From the NCBI GenBank assembly GCA_019779905.1, contig JABAKE010000002.1, positions 62,001 through 126,000 of the forward strand: DNA of 64,000 nucleotides, in the 5' to 3' direction. Source of the DNA: Modestobacter lapidis (GTDB lineage: Bacteria; Actinomycetota; Actinomycetes; Mycobacteriales; Geodermatophilaceae). The notes under the pieces were generated by a model. The model had not been told where the DNA came from. It saw only the letters and a program-made list of their open reading frames with translations, and ran no database searches. Below are positions 53,513-63,411 of this stretch, in pieces (position 1 is the stretch's first letter; each line of letters opens with the position of its first letter). Made by a program: the position numbers and the translations under genes.

Positions 53513-54337
53513 TCAGCCGACGGCGGTGACCTCGGCCCGAACGGTCGCGGGCAAGGGGTGCTTGGCGGCCCGGCCGTCCCCCGACGACCGCCCACGCAGC
53601 CGGCGCCCGATCCACGGCAGCACGAACCCGCGCACCCAGGCCAGCTCCTGGGCGACCACCTCCCGGGTGGGCAGCGGCGGCGCGGGCTCCAGGGGCTGCC
53701 GCCAGTCGGTGCCGTCCCCGGCGACCGGCACGCCGAGCGCCGCGGCCGCGGCCAGCGCCGTCCGGCGGTGCCCCTCGGCGGTCAGGTGGATCCGGTCGCC
53801 GGCGTCCCACAGCCGGGCGTCCTGGATCCATGCGGCGCCCCACTGGTCGAGCACCACCGCGCCCTGCCGGGCGGCGATCGACCACAGGTGGGCGTTGAAC
53901 ACCGCGACCCGGCCCCGGGTCCGCCGGATGATCGGGGTCTGCCGCGGGTCGACCCCGGTGGCCAGCAGGACGTCCGCGCCGGCCTCGCGGAAGGACACGA
54001 CCGCGGCCTCGAGATCGGCGGCCAGCTGGTCGGGGTCGCCGCCGGGCCGCAGCAGGTCGTTGCCGCCGGCGACCAGGCTGACCAGGTCGGGGCGGGCGGT
54101 CAGGGCGACCGGCAGCTGCTCGGCGAGCACCTGGGGCAGCAGCCGGCCGCGGACGGCGAGGTTGGCGTACTCGATCGAGCCGTCCGGGGCGGCGGCGGCG
54201 AGGTGCCCGGCGAGCCGGTCGGCCCAACCGCGGTATCCGTCGGGCCGGCCGGGGTCGGGGTCGCTGAGCCCCTCGGTGAAGGAGTCCCCCAGCGCGTAGT
54301 AGCGCTGCCACGTACGTCGGTCACTTCCCGGTTGCAC
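53513..54337 (-). CDS. SGNH/GDSL family hydrolase
   Basis: 274 residues from GTG 54337. Block I is RYYALGDSFTEGLSDPD with the nucleophile Ser, block II has the oxyanion Gly in YANLAVRGRLL, block III is SLVAGGNDLLRPG, and block V is WDAGDRIHLTAEGHRR with the Asp-x-x-His pair. It is an esterase or lipase-like enzyme. No signal peptide is visible, so it is cytoplasmic or non-classically exported. The basic C-terminal tail (GRRLRGRSSGDGRAAKHPL) is unexplained. It converges with the PAS-GGDEF-EAL gene. Confidence 0.88.
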   Translation of the reverse strand: MQPGSDRRTWQRYYALGDSFTEGLSDPDPGRPDGYRGWADRLAGHLAAAAPDGSIEYANLAVRGRLLPQVLAEQLPVALTARPDLVSLVAGGNDLLRPGGDPDQLAADLEAAVVSFREAGADVLLATGVDPRQTPIIRRTRGRVAVFNAHLWSIAARQGAVVLDQWGAAWIQDARLWDAGDRIHLTAEGHRRTALAAAAALGVPVAGDGTDWRQPLEPAPPLPTREVVAQELAWVRGFVLPWIGRRLRGRSSGDGRAAKHPLPATVRAEVTAVG

Positions 54338-54428
54338 GTCCCTACTGCACCACGCCGTCCCGTCCGGCGGCAGCGGGGACGGGGCACCGTGGCCGAACCC
54401 ACACCGCCCGGCTGCACCCCCGAAGGAT

Positions 54429-55856
54429 TCAGTCGCGATAGGCCTCGAGCAGGCGAAGCCAGACCTCGCTGATCGTCGGGTAGGACGGGACGGCGTGCCA
54501 GAGCCGGCTGATCGGCACCTCGCCGACGACCGCGATGGTCGCCGAGTGCAGCAGCTCGGCCACCCCCGGGCCGATGAAGGTGACCCCGAGCAGCACCTCC
54601 CGCTCGGGATCGACGACCGCGATCGCCGTCCCGGCGTAGTCGTCGGCGACGAGGGACGCCCCGGCGATGTTGCCGAGGTCGTACTGGACGACCCGGTGCG
54701 GCAGGCCGGCCTCGGCCGCCTGCGCCGCGGTCAACCCCACCGAGCCGACCTGCGGGTCGGTGAACACGACGCTGGGCGTGGCCCGCCGGTCGGCGGTGGC
54801 CACGAACGGTGACCAGTCGGCCAGGTCGACCTCCTCGCCGCGGGCGCGGGCCACGATCGCGGCGCCGGCCTGGCGGGCCTGGTACTTGCCCATGTGGGTG
54901 AGCTGCCGGCGACCGTTGACGTCGCCGACGGCGTACAGCCAGCCGTCGGCCACCCCGGGAACCCGCAGCGACTCGTCGACGTCGAGGTACCCGCCCGGCT
55001 CGAGGCCGACGGTGTCCAGACCCAGGTCGCCGGTGTCGGCAGCCCGCCCGGTGGCCACCAGCACCTCGTCGCCGCACACCTCTCCCTCGCCGGTACCCAC
55101 GACGACCTCCGCGCCCTCGCGGCGGGCCGACCGCACCTCGGTGTGCAGCCGGACGTCGACGCCGAGCCCCTGGAGCGAGGCGAGCACCGCCTCCCCGGCC
55201 GCGGGTTCCAGGCCGGGCAGCAGCTGCCCGCCGCGCTGCAGCAGGGTCACCGACGAGCCGAGCTGCTGCCAGGCCGTGGCCATCTCGCAGCCCACGTAGC
55301 CGCCGCCGATCACGATCAGCCGACCGGGCGCCGCCGGCGCGCTGGTGGCCTCCCGCGAGGTCCACGGACGGACGTCGGCCAGGCCGTCGACCGGCGGCAC
55401 CGCGGCGCGCGACCCGGTGCAGACGGCGACCGCGTGCCGCGCGGCGAGCGTGATCTCGCTGCCGTCGTCCTGGTCGACGACCACCCGCCTGGGCCCGGCC
55501 AGCCGCCCACGGCCGCGGACCAGGCCGATGCCGGTGCTGTCGACCCACTCGACCTGGCCGGTGTCGTCCCAGTCGGAGGTGAAGGCGGTGCGCCTGGCCA
55601 GGGTCGCCGCGACGTCCTGCTCGCCGGTGACGGCGGCCGCGGCGCCCCGCACGGCGCGTGCGGCGGCGATCGCCTCGCTGCCGCGCAGCAGCGCCTTGCT
55701 CGGCATGCACGCCCAGTACGAGCACTCACCACCGACCAGCGAGGGCTCGACGAGCACCGCACTCAGCCCGCCGCGGACAGCGACGTCGGCGACGTTCTCG
55801 CCGGTCGAGCCGGCGCCGAGCACGATTACGTCGTAGGTCTGGTCGGGAGAGGTCAC
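54429..55856 (-). CDS. Pyridine nucleotide-disulfide oxidoreductase, Lpd/MerA-like
   Basis: 475 residues. The FAD site is VIVLGAGSTGENVADVAVR and the redox disulfide C45-SYWA-C50 lies in GGECSYWACMPSKALLR, with an NAD(P) site at LIVIGGGYVGCEMATAW. The C-terminal interface usually carries HPTxSE with a catalytic His; here it is PSYPTISEVW, with Tyr in place of that His. It is therefore a divergent member rather than a true lipoamide dehydrogenase. It may reduce a quinone, thiol or metal substrate. It is divergent from the flavin reductase gene across 35 bases. Confidence 0.85.
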   Translation of the reverse strand: MTSPDQTYDVIVLGAGSTGENVADVAVRGGLSAVLVEPSLVGGECSYWACMPSKALLRGSEAIAAARAVRGAAAAVTGEQDVAATLARRTAFTSDWDDTGQVEWVDSTGIGLVRGRGRLAGPRRVVVDQDDGSEITLAARHAVAVCTGSRAAVPPVDGLADVRPWTSREATSAPAAPGRLIVIGGGYVGCEMATAWQQLGSSVTLLQRGGQLLPGLEPAAGEAVLASLQGLGVDVRLHTEVRSARREGAEVVVGTGEGEVCGDEVLVATGRAADTGDLGLDTVGLEPGGYLDVDESLRVPGVADGWLYAVGDVNGRRQLTHMGKYQARQAGAAIVARARGEEVDLADWSPFVATADRRATPSVVFTDPQVGSVGLTAAQAAEAGLPHRVVQYDLGNIAGASLVADDYAGTAIAVVDPEREVLLGVTFIGPGVAELLHSATIAVVGEVPISRLWHAVPSYPTISEVWLRLLEAYRD

Positions 55857-55891
55857 CCGGCCATCCTGTCCGTTGTGGTCGACTGGCCGCC

Positions 55892-56401
55892 ATGCCGGTC
55901 GACGCCACCGAGTACACCGCCGCCCTGCGCCACTACGCCGCCGGCGTCGTGCTCATGACGGTCCAGGACGACATCGACGACGTCGGGACAACGGTCACCT
56001 CGGTGATGAGCGTCTCGGCCGACCCGCCGCTGATCGCGGTGGGCCTGGCCGCCGAGGGCTATCCGGCCGAGGTGCTGGAGACCGTGGGAACGTGCGCGAT
56101 CAACGTGCTCACCTCCGGGCAGGCGATCCTGGCCAGCCGGTTCTCCTCCGCCGGGCGGCCCAGCGCCCGGCACCTGCTCGAGTCGGTGCCCTGGCACCGG
56201 GCGCCGCACAGCGGGGCCATCGTGCTGGACGGGGCGCTGACCGCGCTGGACTGCCGGCTGGACTCGCTGGTGCCGGCCGGCAGCCACGTGCTGGCGCTGC
56301 TGTCGGTGGAGGCGGTGCCGGTGCTGGGCGACGGCGACCCGCTGCTGCGGCTGCGCGGCCGGTGGACCGACGGCGGGGGGCACGTCCTCCGCCGTCCCTG
56401 A
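55892..56401 (+). CDS. Flavin reductase family protein
   Basis: 169 residues from ATG 55892. The FMN-binding split-barrel pattern is seen in [37 protein letters not shown] and [19 protein letters not shown]. Such proteins supply reduced flavin to monooxygenases or act as stand-alone flavoenzymes. It shares a 35-base divergent promoter region with the disulfide oxidoreductase, suggesting shared redox regulation. A long hairpin follows its stop. Confidence 0.85.
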   Translation: MPVDATEYTAALRHYAAGVVLMTVQDDIDDVGTTVTSVMSVSADPPLIAVGLAAEGYPAEVLETVGTCAINVLTSGQAILASRFSSAGRPSARHLLESVPWHRAPHSGAIVLDGALTALDCRLDSLVPAGSHVLALLSVEAVPVLGDGDPLLRLRGRWTDGGGHVLRRP

Positions 56402-56444
56402 CCCTCCCAGGGGCCGAAGTCGCGATTTCGGCCCCTGGGGAGGG
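56402..56444 (+). terminator. Long hairpin between flavin reductase and fbiC
   Basis: CCCTCCCAGGGGCCGAA pairs with TTCGGCCCCTGGGGAGGG across an 8-base loop (GTCGCGAT); 17 pairs with one extra G in the right arm. It starts at the flavin reductase stop, and fbiC starts 37 bases later behind a TAGCGT -10-like element at 56465-56470. Confidence 0.7.
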
Positions 56445-56480
56445 CGGGTCCGGTGCCGCGGGGATAGCGTCGGCCGGGAG

Positions 56481-59081
56481 ATGAGCGAGCCACTCCCCGT
56501 CCCCGCCCCGTCCGCCCTCCGCCGCGCCCTGGTGCGCGCCGAGCGCGGGGTGACCCTGGACGCCACCGAGGCCGAGACCCTGCTGCATGCCCGCGGGCTG
56601 GGCGAGGGCGAACCACTGGACCGGCTGCTGACCGCCGCCTCCCGGGTGCGCGACGCCGGGCTCGCCTCGGCCGGCCGCCCGGGGGTGGTCACCTACAGCC
56701 GCAAGGTGTTCATCCCGCTCACCCACCTGTGCCGCGACCGCTGCCACTACTGCACGTTCGTCACCACCCCCGGCCAGCTGCGCGCAGCAGGCAAGGCCCC
56801 GTACCTGTCGCCGGACGAGGTGCTCGACATCGCCCGGGCCGGCGCCGCGCTGGGCTGCAAGGAGGCGCTGTTCACCCTCGGCGACCGCCCGGAGGAGCGC
56901 TGGCCGGTCGCCGCGGAGTGGCTGGCGGCGCACGGGTTCGACTCGACGCTGGGCTACCTGCGGGCGATGGCGATCCGGGTGCTCGAGGAGACCGGCCTGC
57001 TCCCGCACCTCAATCCCGGCGTGCTGTCCTGGGAGGAGATCCAGCGGCTCAAGCCGGTGGCCGCCTCGATGGGCATGATGCTGGAGACGACGGCGACCCG
57101 GCTGTGGTCCGAGCCCGGCGGCCCGCACTTCGGCTCCCCGGACAAGGAGCCCGCCGTCCGGCTACGGGTGTTGGAGGACGCCGGCCGCTCCGCCGTCCCG
57201 TTCACCACCGGCGTGCTGCTGGGCATCGGCGAGACCTATGCCGAGCGGGTCGACGCGGTCGCCGAGATCCGCGCCTCGGCGCGGCGGCACCAGCACGTGC
57301 AAGAGGTCATCGTGCAGAACTTCCGGGCCAAGCCGCGCACCGCGATGGCCGGCTCGGGAGACCTGGACCTGCAGGAGTACGTGGCCGCGGTCGCGGTCAG
57401 CCGGCTGCTGCTGGGGCCGGCGGCCCGGGTGCAGGCGCCGCCCAACCTGAGCGACTCCACCGAGCTGGCGCTGCTGCTGCGGGCCGGGGTCGACGACTGG
57501 GGCGGAGTCTCCCCGCTGACGCCCGACCACGTGAACCCGGAGCGCCCGTGGCCGAACATCGACAAGCTCGCCGCGCTGAGCGCCGAGGCCGGGTTCACCC
57601 TGCGCGAGCGGCTGGCCGCCCAGCCGTCGTACGTGACGCAGCCGGAGCCGTGGCTGGACCCGCGGGTGCGGCCGCACGTCTTCGCCCTCGCCGGCCCGGA
57701 CGGGCTGGCGGTCGAGGGCCGGGTGCCGGCGGGCCTGCCGTGGCAGGAGCCGGACGAGGCGTGGGGTGCCGCGGCGACCGGCCGCACCGATCTGCACGTG
57801 GAGATCGACACGGTCGGCCGCACCGGCGATCGGCGCAGCGACTTCGACGCCGTCTACGGCGACTGGGCGGAGTTGCGCGAGCAGACCGTCTCCGCCCGTG
57901 ACGGGCACTCCACCGCGATCGCGGCCGGCGACCCGGCGGTGCACGCGGCCCTGCGGCACGCCGAGACCGACCCGGCCGGGCTGAGCGACGCCGAGTACCT
58001 GGCGCTGCTGGGCGCCGACGGCACCGACCTGGACGCGCTGGCCGCACTGGCCGACGACGTCCGCCGGCAGGTCAACGGCGACGACGTCACCTACGTGGTG
58101 AACCGGAACATCAACTTCACCAACGTTTGCTACACCGGCTGCCGGTTCTGCGCGTTCGCCCAGCGGCGCACCGACGCCGACGCCTACACGCTGTCGATGC
58201 AGCAGGTCGGCGACCGGGTCGACGAGGCGTGGGCCGGCGGGGCGACCGAGATCTGCATGCAGGGCGGCATCCACCCGGACCTGCCCGGCACCGCCTACGT
58301 CGACCTGGCGCGCGAGGTGAAGGCCCGCCGCCCCGGCATCCACCTGCACTCGTACTCGCCGATGGAGGTCGTCAACGGCGCCGCCCGCACCGGCCTGTCC
58401 TTCCGCGACTTCCTCACCGCGGTGAAGGAGGCCGGCGTCGACTCCCTGCCGGGAACGGCGGCCGAGATCCTCGACGACGACGTCCGCTGGGTGCTCACCA
58501 AGGGCAAGCTGCCGACGGCGAGCTGGCTGGAGGTGGTGCGCACCGCGCACTCGGTGGGGCTGCCGACGACCTCGACGATGATGTACGGGCACGTCGACAC
58601 CCCCGCGCACTGGGTCGCGCACCTGCGCACCCTGGCCGGCCTGCAGGACGAGACCGGCGGCTTCCGGGAGTTCGTGCTGCTGCCGTTCGTGCACCACAAC
58701 GCGCCGATCTACCTGGCCGGGGTGGCCCGGCCGGGGCCGACCAACCGGGAGAACCGGGCGGTGCACGCGGTGGCCCGGCTGCTGCTGCACGGCCGGATCG
58801 ACAACATCCAGACCTCGTGGGTGAAGCTCGGCGACGCCGGAACCCAGGCGATGCTGCAGGGGGGCGCCAACGACCTGGGCGGCACGCTGATGGAGGAGAC
58901 GATCAGCCGGATGGCCGGCTCGGGCAACGGGTCGCTGAAGACCATCGCCGAGCTCGAGGCGATGGCCGCCGGCATCGGCCGGCCGGCCCGGCAGCGGACG
59001 ACGGAGTACGGCACGCCGTCGGCCGAGCGGCTGGCCACCGCGCGCTCCGACGCCGGCCGCCGGGCCCTGACCCTGCTCTGA
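56481..59081 (+). CDS. fbiC: Bifunctional FO synthase (CofG-CofH fusion)
   Basis: 866 residues. Two radical SAM domains: the CofG half has C84-x3-C88-x2-C91 ([11 protein letters not shown]) and the CofH half has C550-x3-C554-x2-C557 ([12 protein letters not shown]). It builds the deazaflavin FO from tyrosine and a ribityl-uracil precursor, the first committed step of coenzyme F420. Both iron-sulfur sites are intact and the length is standard for the actinobacterial fusion. The other F420 genes (fbiA, fbiB, fbiD) are not in this window. The AraC-type gene begins 13 bases after its stop and is probably co-transcribed. Confidence 0.95.
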   Translation: MSEPLPVPAPSALRRALVRAERGVTLDATEAETLLHARGLGEGEPLDRLLTAASRVRDAGLASAGRPGVVTYSRKVFIPLTHLCRDRCHYCTFVTTPGQLRAAGKAPYLSPDEVLDIARAGAALGCKEALFTLGDRPEERWPVAAEWLAAHGFDSTLGYLRAMAIRVLEETGLLPHLNPGVLSWEEIQRLKPVAASMGMMLETTATRLWSEPGGPHFGSPDKEPAVRLRVLEDAGRSAVPFTTGVLLGIGETYAERVDAVAEIRASARRHQHVQEVIVQNFRAKPRTAMAGSGDLDLQEYVAAVAVSRLLLGPAARVQAPPNLSDSTELALLLRAGVDDWGGVSPLTPDHVNPERPWPNIDKLAALSAEAGFTLRERLAAQPSYVTQPEPWLDPRVRPHVFALAGPDGLAVEGRVPAGLPWQEPDEAWGAAATGRTDLHVEIDTVGRTGDRRSDFDAVYGDWAELREQTVSARDGHSTAIAAGDPAVHAALRHAETDPAGLSDAEYLALLGADGTDLDALAALADDVRRQVNGDDVTYVVNRNINFTNVCYTGCRFCAFAQRRTDADAYTLSMQQVGDRVDEAWAGGATEICMQGGIHPDLPGTAYVDLAREVKARRPGIHLHSYSPMEVVNGAARTGLSFRDFLTAVKEAGVDSLPGTAAEILDDDVRWVLTKGKLPTASWLEVVRTAHSVGLPTTSTMMYGHVDTPAHWVAHLRTLAGLQDETGGFREFVLLPFVHHNAPIYLAGVARPGPTNRENRAVHAVARLLLHGRIDNIQTSWVKLGDAGTQAMLQGGANDLGGTLMEETISRMAGSGNGSLKTIAELEAMAAGIGRPARQRTTEYGTPSAERLATARSDAGRRALTLL

Positions 59082-59094
59082 CCGGAGGCGCGAC

Positions 59095-60051
59095 GTGCAC
59101 GGCGAGGTGTGGACCCGGGACGCCGCCGACCCGGTCGCGTTCGACTCCCGCCGCGTCGCACCGCCGGTGCAGGTCGACCTGTGGGAGAAAGCGACCGCCC
59201 GGTTCCTGGTGCCGATGCGGATCTGCGCGTCGGGCCGCTCGATCGCCGGGGTCATCTCCGCCCGGGATGTCGGCGGGGTCAGCTTCTGCCGGCTGTCCGC
59301 CACGCCGCACACGGCGGTCCGCGACGGTGCGCTGGCACCCGGGCCCGGCGCCGGGCACTACAAGGTGGCGATCGGGCTGCACGGGCGCTCGGTGGTCACC
59401 CAGCACGGCCGGCGGGTGTCGCTGCGGCCCGGCGACGTCACCGTCTACGACACCTCCGAGGAGTACGGCGTCATCGGGAACGTCCCGTTCGGGCTGCTCG
59501 TCGTCCTCGTCCCCCAGGACGCCCTCGACCTGACCCGCGACCGGGTCGCGGCGGTCGCGGCGACCCGACTGGGCGGGGAGCACCTCCACGGTGCACGCAC
59601 CGGCCTGCTGAGCCTGGCGGCCGGCCGGGGGTCGGCCGACGCCACCGAGCAGGCGCTGGCGGCGATCGGCCGGCTGGTCCGGTCGGTTCCCCCGGCCCGG
59701 CTGACCGGCCACCGGGACGGCGACGCCCTGCTCGCCCGGGCCAAGGCGCTCATCGCCGCCCGGCTCGGCGATCCGGGGCTGACCCCCGACCACGTCGCCG
59801 CCCTGCTGGGGGTCTCCCGGCGCTCGCTGTACGACCTGCTCGCCGCCGACGTCGGCCCGATCGCCCGGTACGTGCGCACGCTGCGGCTCGAGCGCGCCCG
59901 GGACCTGCTGCTCGCCGCTGCCGACCTGACGGTGGCCGACGTGGCGGTCGAGTGCGGGTTCCCCGACCCGGCGCACTTCAGCCGGCTGTTCCGCCGGGAG
60001 TACGGCGTCCCCCCGGTGCAGTACCGGCGGGCCGCCGGCACCGGGACCTGA
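59095..60051 (+). CDS. AraC family transcriptional regulator
   Basis: 318 residues from GTG 59095. The N-terminal half resembles the AraC-binding-like domain of regulators with a QxxRRP-type barrel (GHYKVAIGLHGRSVVTQHG; SLRPGDVTVYDTSEEYGVI). The C-terminal two helix-turn-helices are LTPDHVAALLGVSRRSLYD and DVAVECGFPDPAHFSRLFR, ending YGVPPVQYRR. It lies 13 bases after fbiC and converges with the nitrilase gene 39 bases away; regulators of this subclass often control nitrile or amide metabolism, so the nitrilase is a plausible target. Confidence 0.88.
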   Translation: MHGEVWTRDAADPVAFDSRRVAPPVQVDLWEKATARFLVPMRICASGRSIAGVISARDVGGVSFCRLSATPHTAVRDGALAPGPGAGHYKVAIGLHGRSVVTQHGRRVSLRPGDVTVYDTSEEYGVIGNVPFGLLVVLVPQDALDLTRDRVAAVAATRLGGEHLHGARTGLLSLAAGRGSADATEQALAAIGRLVRSVPPARLTGHRDGDALLARAKALIAARLGDPGLTPDHVAALLGVSRRSLYDLLAADVGPIARYVRTLRLERARDLLLAAADLTVADVAVECGFPDPAHFSRLFRREYGVPPVQYRRAAGTGT

Positions 60052-60083
60052 CCGCCCCGGCCCGCTGCGGAGGCCGGGGCGGT
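60051..60083. terminator. 12-bp hairpin between AraC and nitrilase genes
   Basis: ACCGCCCCGGCC and its exact complement surround a 9-base loop, starting at the last base of the AraC stop and ending 6 bases before the end of the nitrilase gene. A bidirectional terminator is likely. Confidence 0.7.
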
Positions 60084-60089
60084 CGCCGG

Positions 60090-61133
60090 TCAGTCGCGGG
60101 CGAGCACCGACAGCACGGACGGCGCCTCGACCTCGGCCCCCCGCTCTTCCAGGGTGACCACCTCGCCGAGCGCCGACACCCGCTGGGTGGTGAACGGCTC
60201 CTGGGGCGTGCGGTCCACGCCGAAGCGGAACACGTCCGGGCGGGCGTAGTGGCCGGCGCCGTCGGCGAAGTACTTGGCGAACGCGATGACGCCGAGGTCG
60301 AGGTCGGCGTAGACGATCGCCTCGTCGTCCCGGTGCGGCTCGGACAGCCACTGGCCGTCCGGCCCCATGAAGCCGGTCATGCCGCCGCCGACGGTGGGGG
60401 CGTCGGGCCCCTCGGGGACGCCGAGCCGCTCGACGATCTCCTCGCTGATCCGGCCCTGGACCACGATCACGTAGGTCTGAGCGCAGATCGCGTGCGCGGC
60501 CGACAGCGTGCGCGAGTAGTGGTCGAAGTTGCCGGCGTTGGGGTCGGCGTGGGTGGCGTTGATCGCCGGCCAGGCCGCGACGTGGATCTGCTCGCCCAGC
60601 GCGGAGAGGGCGTACCGGTTGAGGTCCATGCTGTGCTCGAAGCAGATCAGCCCGCCGACCCGGGCGAAACCGGTGTCGACGACGAACACGTCCCGTCCGT
60701 CGCCGCGGCCCCACACCGTGCGCTCGGCGTTGGTGGGGTGCAGCTTGCGGTGCCGGGCCACCAGCTCACCGGCCGGGGAGAACCACGCCTGGGTGTTGTA
60801 GAGGGTGCCGCCCTCCTTCTCGTCCAGCCCCATGCAGACCCAGGCGCCGGCCTCGCGGGCCGCCTCCCCCAGCGCGCGCGACGCGTCGCTGGGCAGCTCC
60901 ACGGCGTTGGCGTAGAGCTCGGCGAAGAACGGGGCCGCGTACTTGGTGGTGTGCGACCAGATCCAGTACGGGTAGCCGGGCAGGAACGTCTCGGGGAACG
61001 CGATCAGCTTCGCGCCGGCCCGGCCGGCCTCCCGGATGAGGTCGCACGCCTTCGCGACGCCGGCGTCCAGGTCGAGGAACGGTGCCGCAGCGTGAACGGC
61101 TGCGACCTTCACGGTGGAGGGGGTGTTCGCCAT
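60090..61133 (-). CDS. Nitrilase
   Basis: 347 residues from ATG 61133. The Glu-Lys-Cys triad of the nitrilase superfamily is complete: Glu48 in AFPETFLPGYPYWIW, Lys130 in RHRKLHPTNAERTVW and Cys164 in GGLICFEHSM. The length and the PGYPYW and HPTNAERTVWG motifs are those of true nitrilases (branch 1), which convert a nitrile to the carboxylic acid and ammonia, rather than amidases or carbamoylases. Aliphatic versus aromatic preference cannot be read. The open frame upstream of 61133 is not coding. Confidence 0.9.
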   Translation of the reverse strand: MANTPSTVKVAAVHAAAPFLDLDAGVAKACDLIREAGRAGAKLIAFPETFLPGYPYWIWSHTTKYAAPFFAELYANAVELPSDASRALGEAAREAGAWVCMGLDEKEGGTLYNTQAWFSPAGELVARHRKLHPTNAERTVWGRGDGRDVFVVDTGFARVGGLICFEHSMDLNRYALSALGEQIHVAAWPAINATHADPNAGNFDHYSRTLSAAHAICAQTYVIVVQGRISEEIVERLGVPEGPDAPTVGGGMTGFMGPDGQWLSEPHRDDEAIVYADLDLGVIAFAKYFADGAGHYARPDVFRFGVDRTPQEPFTTQRVSALGEVVTLEERGAEVEAPSVLSVLARD

Positions 61134-61329
61134 GCGCGCACGGTAGGGACGCCGGCGTCGCCGCACTTGGACATCCGTGCAGCGCCGCGGGAGCCGCACC
61201 GGGTGCGCCAGGTGCTGGTTCCGGCGACCGGCACGGCGATTCCGCGCACACCGTCGGCCGGGCGAGGGCGCCGCCGCCGACGTCGCCGACGGGCCCGCAT
61301 ACTGCCCCGGTGCAGCCCGGAGACCGTCG

Positions 61330-63321
61330 GTGACCCCCCTCGACCCCAGCGGCCGCCGGTCGGCCGGGCAGGCGGCGGAGGAGGCCTGGCGCCGGCTGCG
61401 CCCGGAGCTCGCGGCCGCCGCGGTCGCCGCACTCGGGCCGGCGGAGGCCGATGCGTTCCTCACCCGGGTCGAGGTCGCCGTGGTCGACGTGCACGCACCG
61501 CTCACCGTCCTCTACGGCGAGGGCTCCGACGTCGACGCCCTCCTCGACCGGGCGCTGCGCACGGTGCTGGCCGCCGCCGCCGAACGCCCGGCCGAACTGC
61601 GGGCGCTCGACCGGCGGCGCGAGATCGACCCGCACTGGTTCCAGCGCGAGCGGATGCAGGGCTACGTCTGCTACGTCGACCGCTTCTGCGGCACCCTCGA
61701 CCAGCTGCCCGGCCGGCTCGACCACCTCGCCGAGCTCGGCACCACCTACCTGCACCTCATGCCCCTGCTGCGGCCCCGGGACGGTGAGAACGACGGCGGC
61801 TACGCCGTCGCCGACTACCGGCAGGTGGATCCGCGACTGGGCACGATGCCCGACCTCGAGGCGGTCGCGGCGGCGCTGCGCGGCCGCGGCATGAGCCTGT
61901 GCATCGACCTGGTGCTCAACCACACCGCCGCCGAGCACCCGTGGGCCCGCGGCTGGCTGGCCGGCGACCCGGCCTACGCCGACTTCTACACGGCCTTCCC
62001 GGACCGGACGCTGCCCAACGCCTACGAGGCGACCATCCCCGAGGTCTTCCCCGACCGGGCGCCGGGGTCGTTCAGCTGGGTGGCCGACGCCCTCGGGGGC
62101 GCCGGCGGCTGGGTGTGGACGACGTTCTGGAGCTACCAGTGGGATCTCGACTACAGCAACCCCGAGGTCACCCTGGCCATGCTCGGTGAGATCACCTGGC
62201 TGGCCAACCGGGGCGTCGAGATCTTCCGGATGGACGCCATCCCGTTCATGTGGAAGCGGATGGGCACCCACTGCCAGAACCAGCCCGAGGTGCACGACCT
62301 GGTCCAGCTGCTGCACGCGCTGACCCGGATCGCCGCCCCCGCGGTCGTCTTCAAGGCCGAGGCGATCGTCGCGCCGGAGGACCTGGTGCCCTATCTCGGC
62401 GCGCACGACCGCGAGCGGCCCGAGTGCGAGCTGGCCTACCACAACCAGTTGATGGTGCTGCTCTGGAGCAGCGTGGCCGCCCAGGACGCCAAGCTGGCGA
62501 CCGCCGCCCTGCGCCGGATGCGGCCGATCCCCTCCGGCGCGACCTGGGTGACCTACGTGCGCGGCCACGACGACATCGGCTGGGCGGTGAGCGACACCGA
62601 CGCGGCGTCGATCGGTGCCGACGGCGACGCCCACCGTCGGTTCCTCAACGACTTCTTCTCCGGCCGCTTTCCGCACTCACCCGCCCGGGGCGCGCTGTTC
62701 CAGGAGAACCCGTTGACCGGCGACGCCCGGATCTCGGGGACGGCGGCCTCGCTGTGCGGCATCGAGTCGGCGCTGGAGCGCGGGGACGACGCGGCGCTGG
62801 AACGGGGCGTCCGGCGGCTGCTGCTGATGTACTCGGTCGTCTTCGCCTTCGGCGGGATCCCGCTGCTCTACATGGGCGACGAGCTCGCGATGCGCAACGA
62901 CACCGGCTACCTGGCCGACCCGGAACGCGCACCCGACAACCGGTGGATGCACCGCCCCCCGATGGACTGGGAGGCGGCGGCCCGCCGGCACGACCCGGCC
63001 ACGCTGGAGGGCCGGGTGTTCGCCCGGTTGCGCGAGCTGGGCCAGGTGCGCCGCTCGCTGCCGGCCCTGCGCGGCGGTGCCGAGCCCACCGTTCTGGACG
63101 CCGGCAGCGACCGGGTGCTCGTGTGGCGCCGCCGCCACCCGCGCAGCGGCACGTTCGTCGGGCTGGCCAACTTCGCCTCGATGCCCGCGGTCGTCGACGC
63201 CGACACGGTCACCGGCTTCGGCACCTACGAGTTCGTGCTCGGTGGCGACGGGCCGCTGGACGTCCGGAACGGCGGCCTCGTCGTTCCCGGGCTCGGCTTC
63301 GCCTGGTACGCCGAGCCCTGA
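61330..63321 (+). CDS. Amylosucrase (GH13_4)
   Basis: 663 residues from GTG 61330 with GGAG seven bases ahead. The helical N-terminal domain (RRREIDPHWFQRERMQGYV) and barrel motifs LCIDLVLNHTAAEHPWARG, FRMDAIPFMWKR (nucleophile Asp302), VFKAEAIVAP (acid/base Glu344) and YVRGHDDIGW (Asp414) match amylosucrase and sucrose hydrolase closely. It splits sucrose and either transfers glucose to a growing alpha-1,4 glucan or releases it. The GH13 enzyme at 35968 is a different subfamily. No sucrose transporter is adjacent. Confidence 0.9.
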   Translation: MTPLDPSGRRSAGQAAEEAWRRLRPELAAAAVAALGPAEADAFLTRVEVAVVDVHAPLTVLYGEGSDVDALLDRALRTVLAAAAERPAELRALDRRREIDPHWFQRERMQGYVCYVDRFCGTLDQLPGRLDHLAELGTTYLHLMPLLRPRDGENDGGYAVADYRQVDPRLGTMPDLEAVAAALRGRGMSLCIDLVLNHTAAEHPWARGWLAGDPAYADFYTAFPDRTLPNAYEATIPEVFPDRAPGSFSWVADALGGAGGWVWTTFWSYQWDLDYSNPEVTLAMLGEITWLANRGVEIFRMDAIPFMWKRMGTHCQNQPEVHDLVQLLHALTRIAAPAVVFKAEAIVAPEDLVPYLGAHDRERPECELAYHNQLMVLLWSSVAAQDAKLATAALRRMRPIPSGATWVTYVRGHDDIGWAVSDTDAASIGADGDAHRRFLNDFFSGRFPHSPARGALFQENPLTGDARISGTAASLCGIESALERGDDAALERGVRRLLLMYSVVFAFGGIPLLYMGDELAMRNDTGYLADPERAPDNRWMHRPPMDWEAAARRHDPATLEGRVFARLRELGQVRRSLPALRGGAEPTVLDAGSDRVLVWRRRHPRSGTFVGLANFASMPAVVDADTVTGFGTYEFVLGGDGPLDVRNGGLVVPGLGFAWYAEP

Positions 63322-63411
63322 CGGCGGGCGCCGATGCCTGGTTCCGGGCCGCAGGACTGCGCATTCGCGCACTCCGTCGAGACGGTGGCTGCGGGAACTA
63401 GCGTGACGCGG

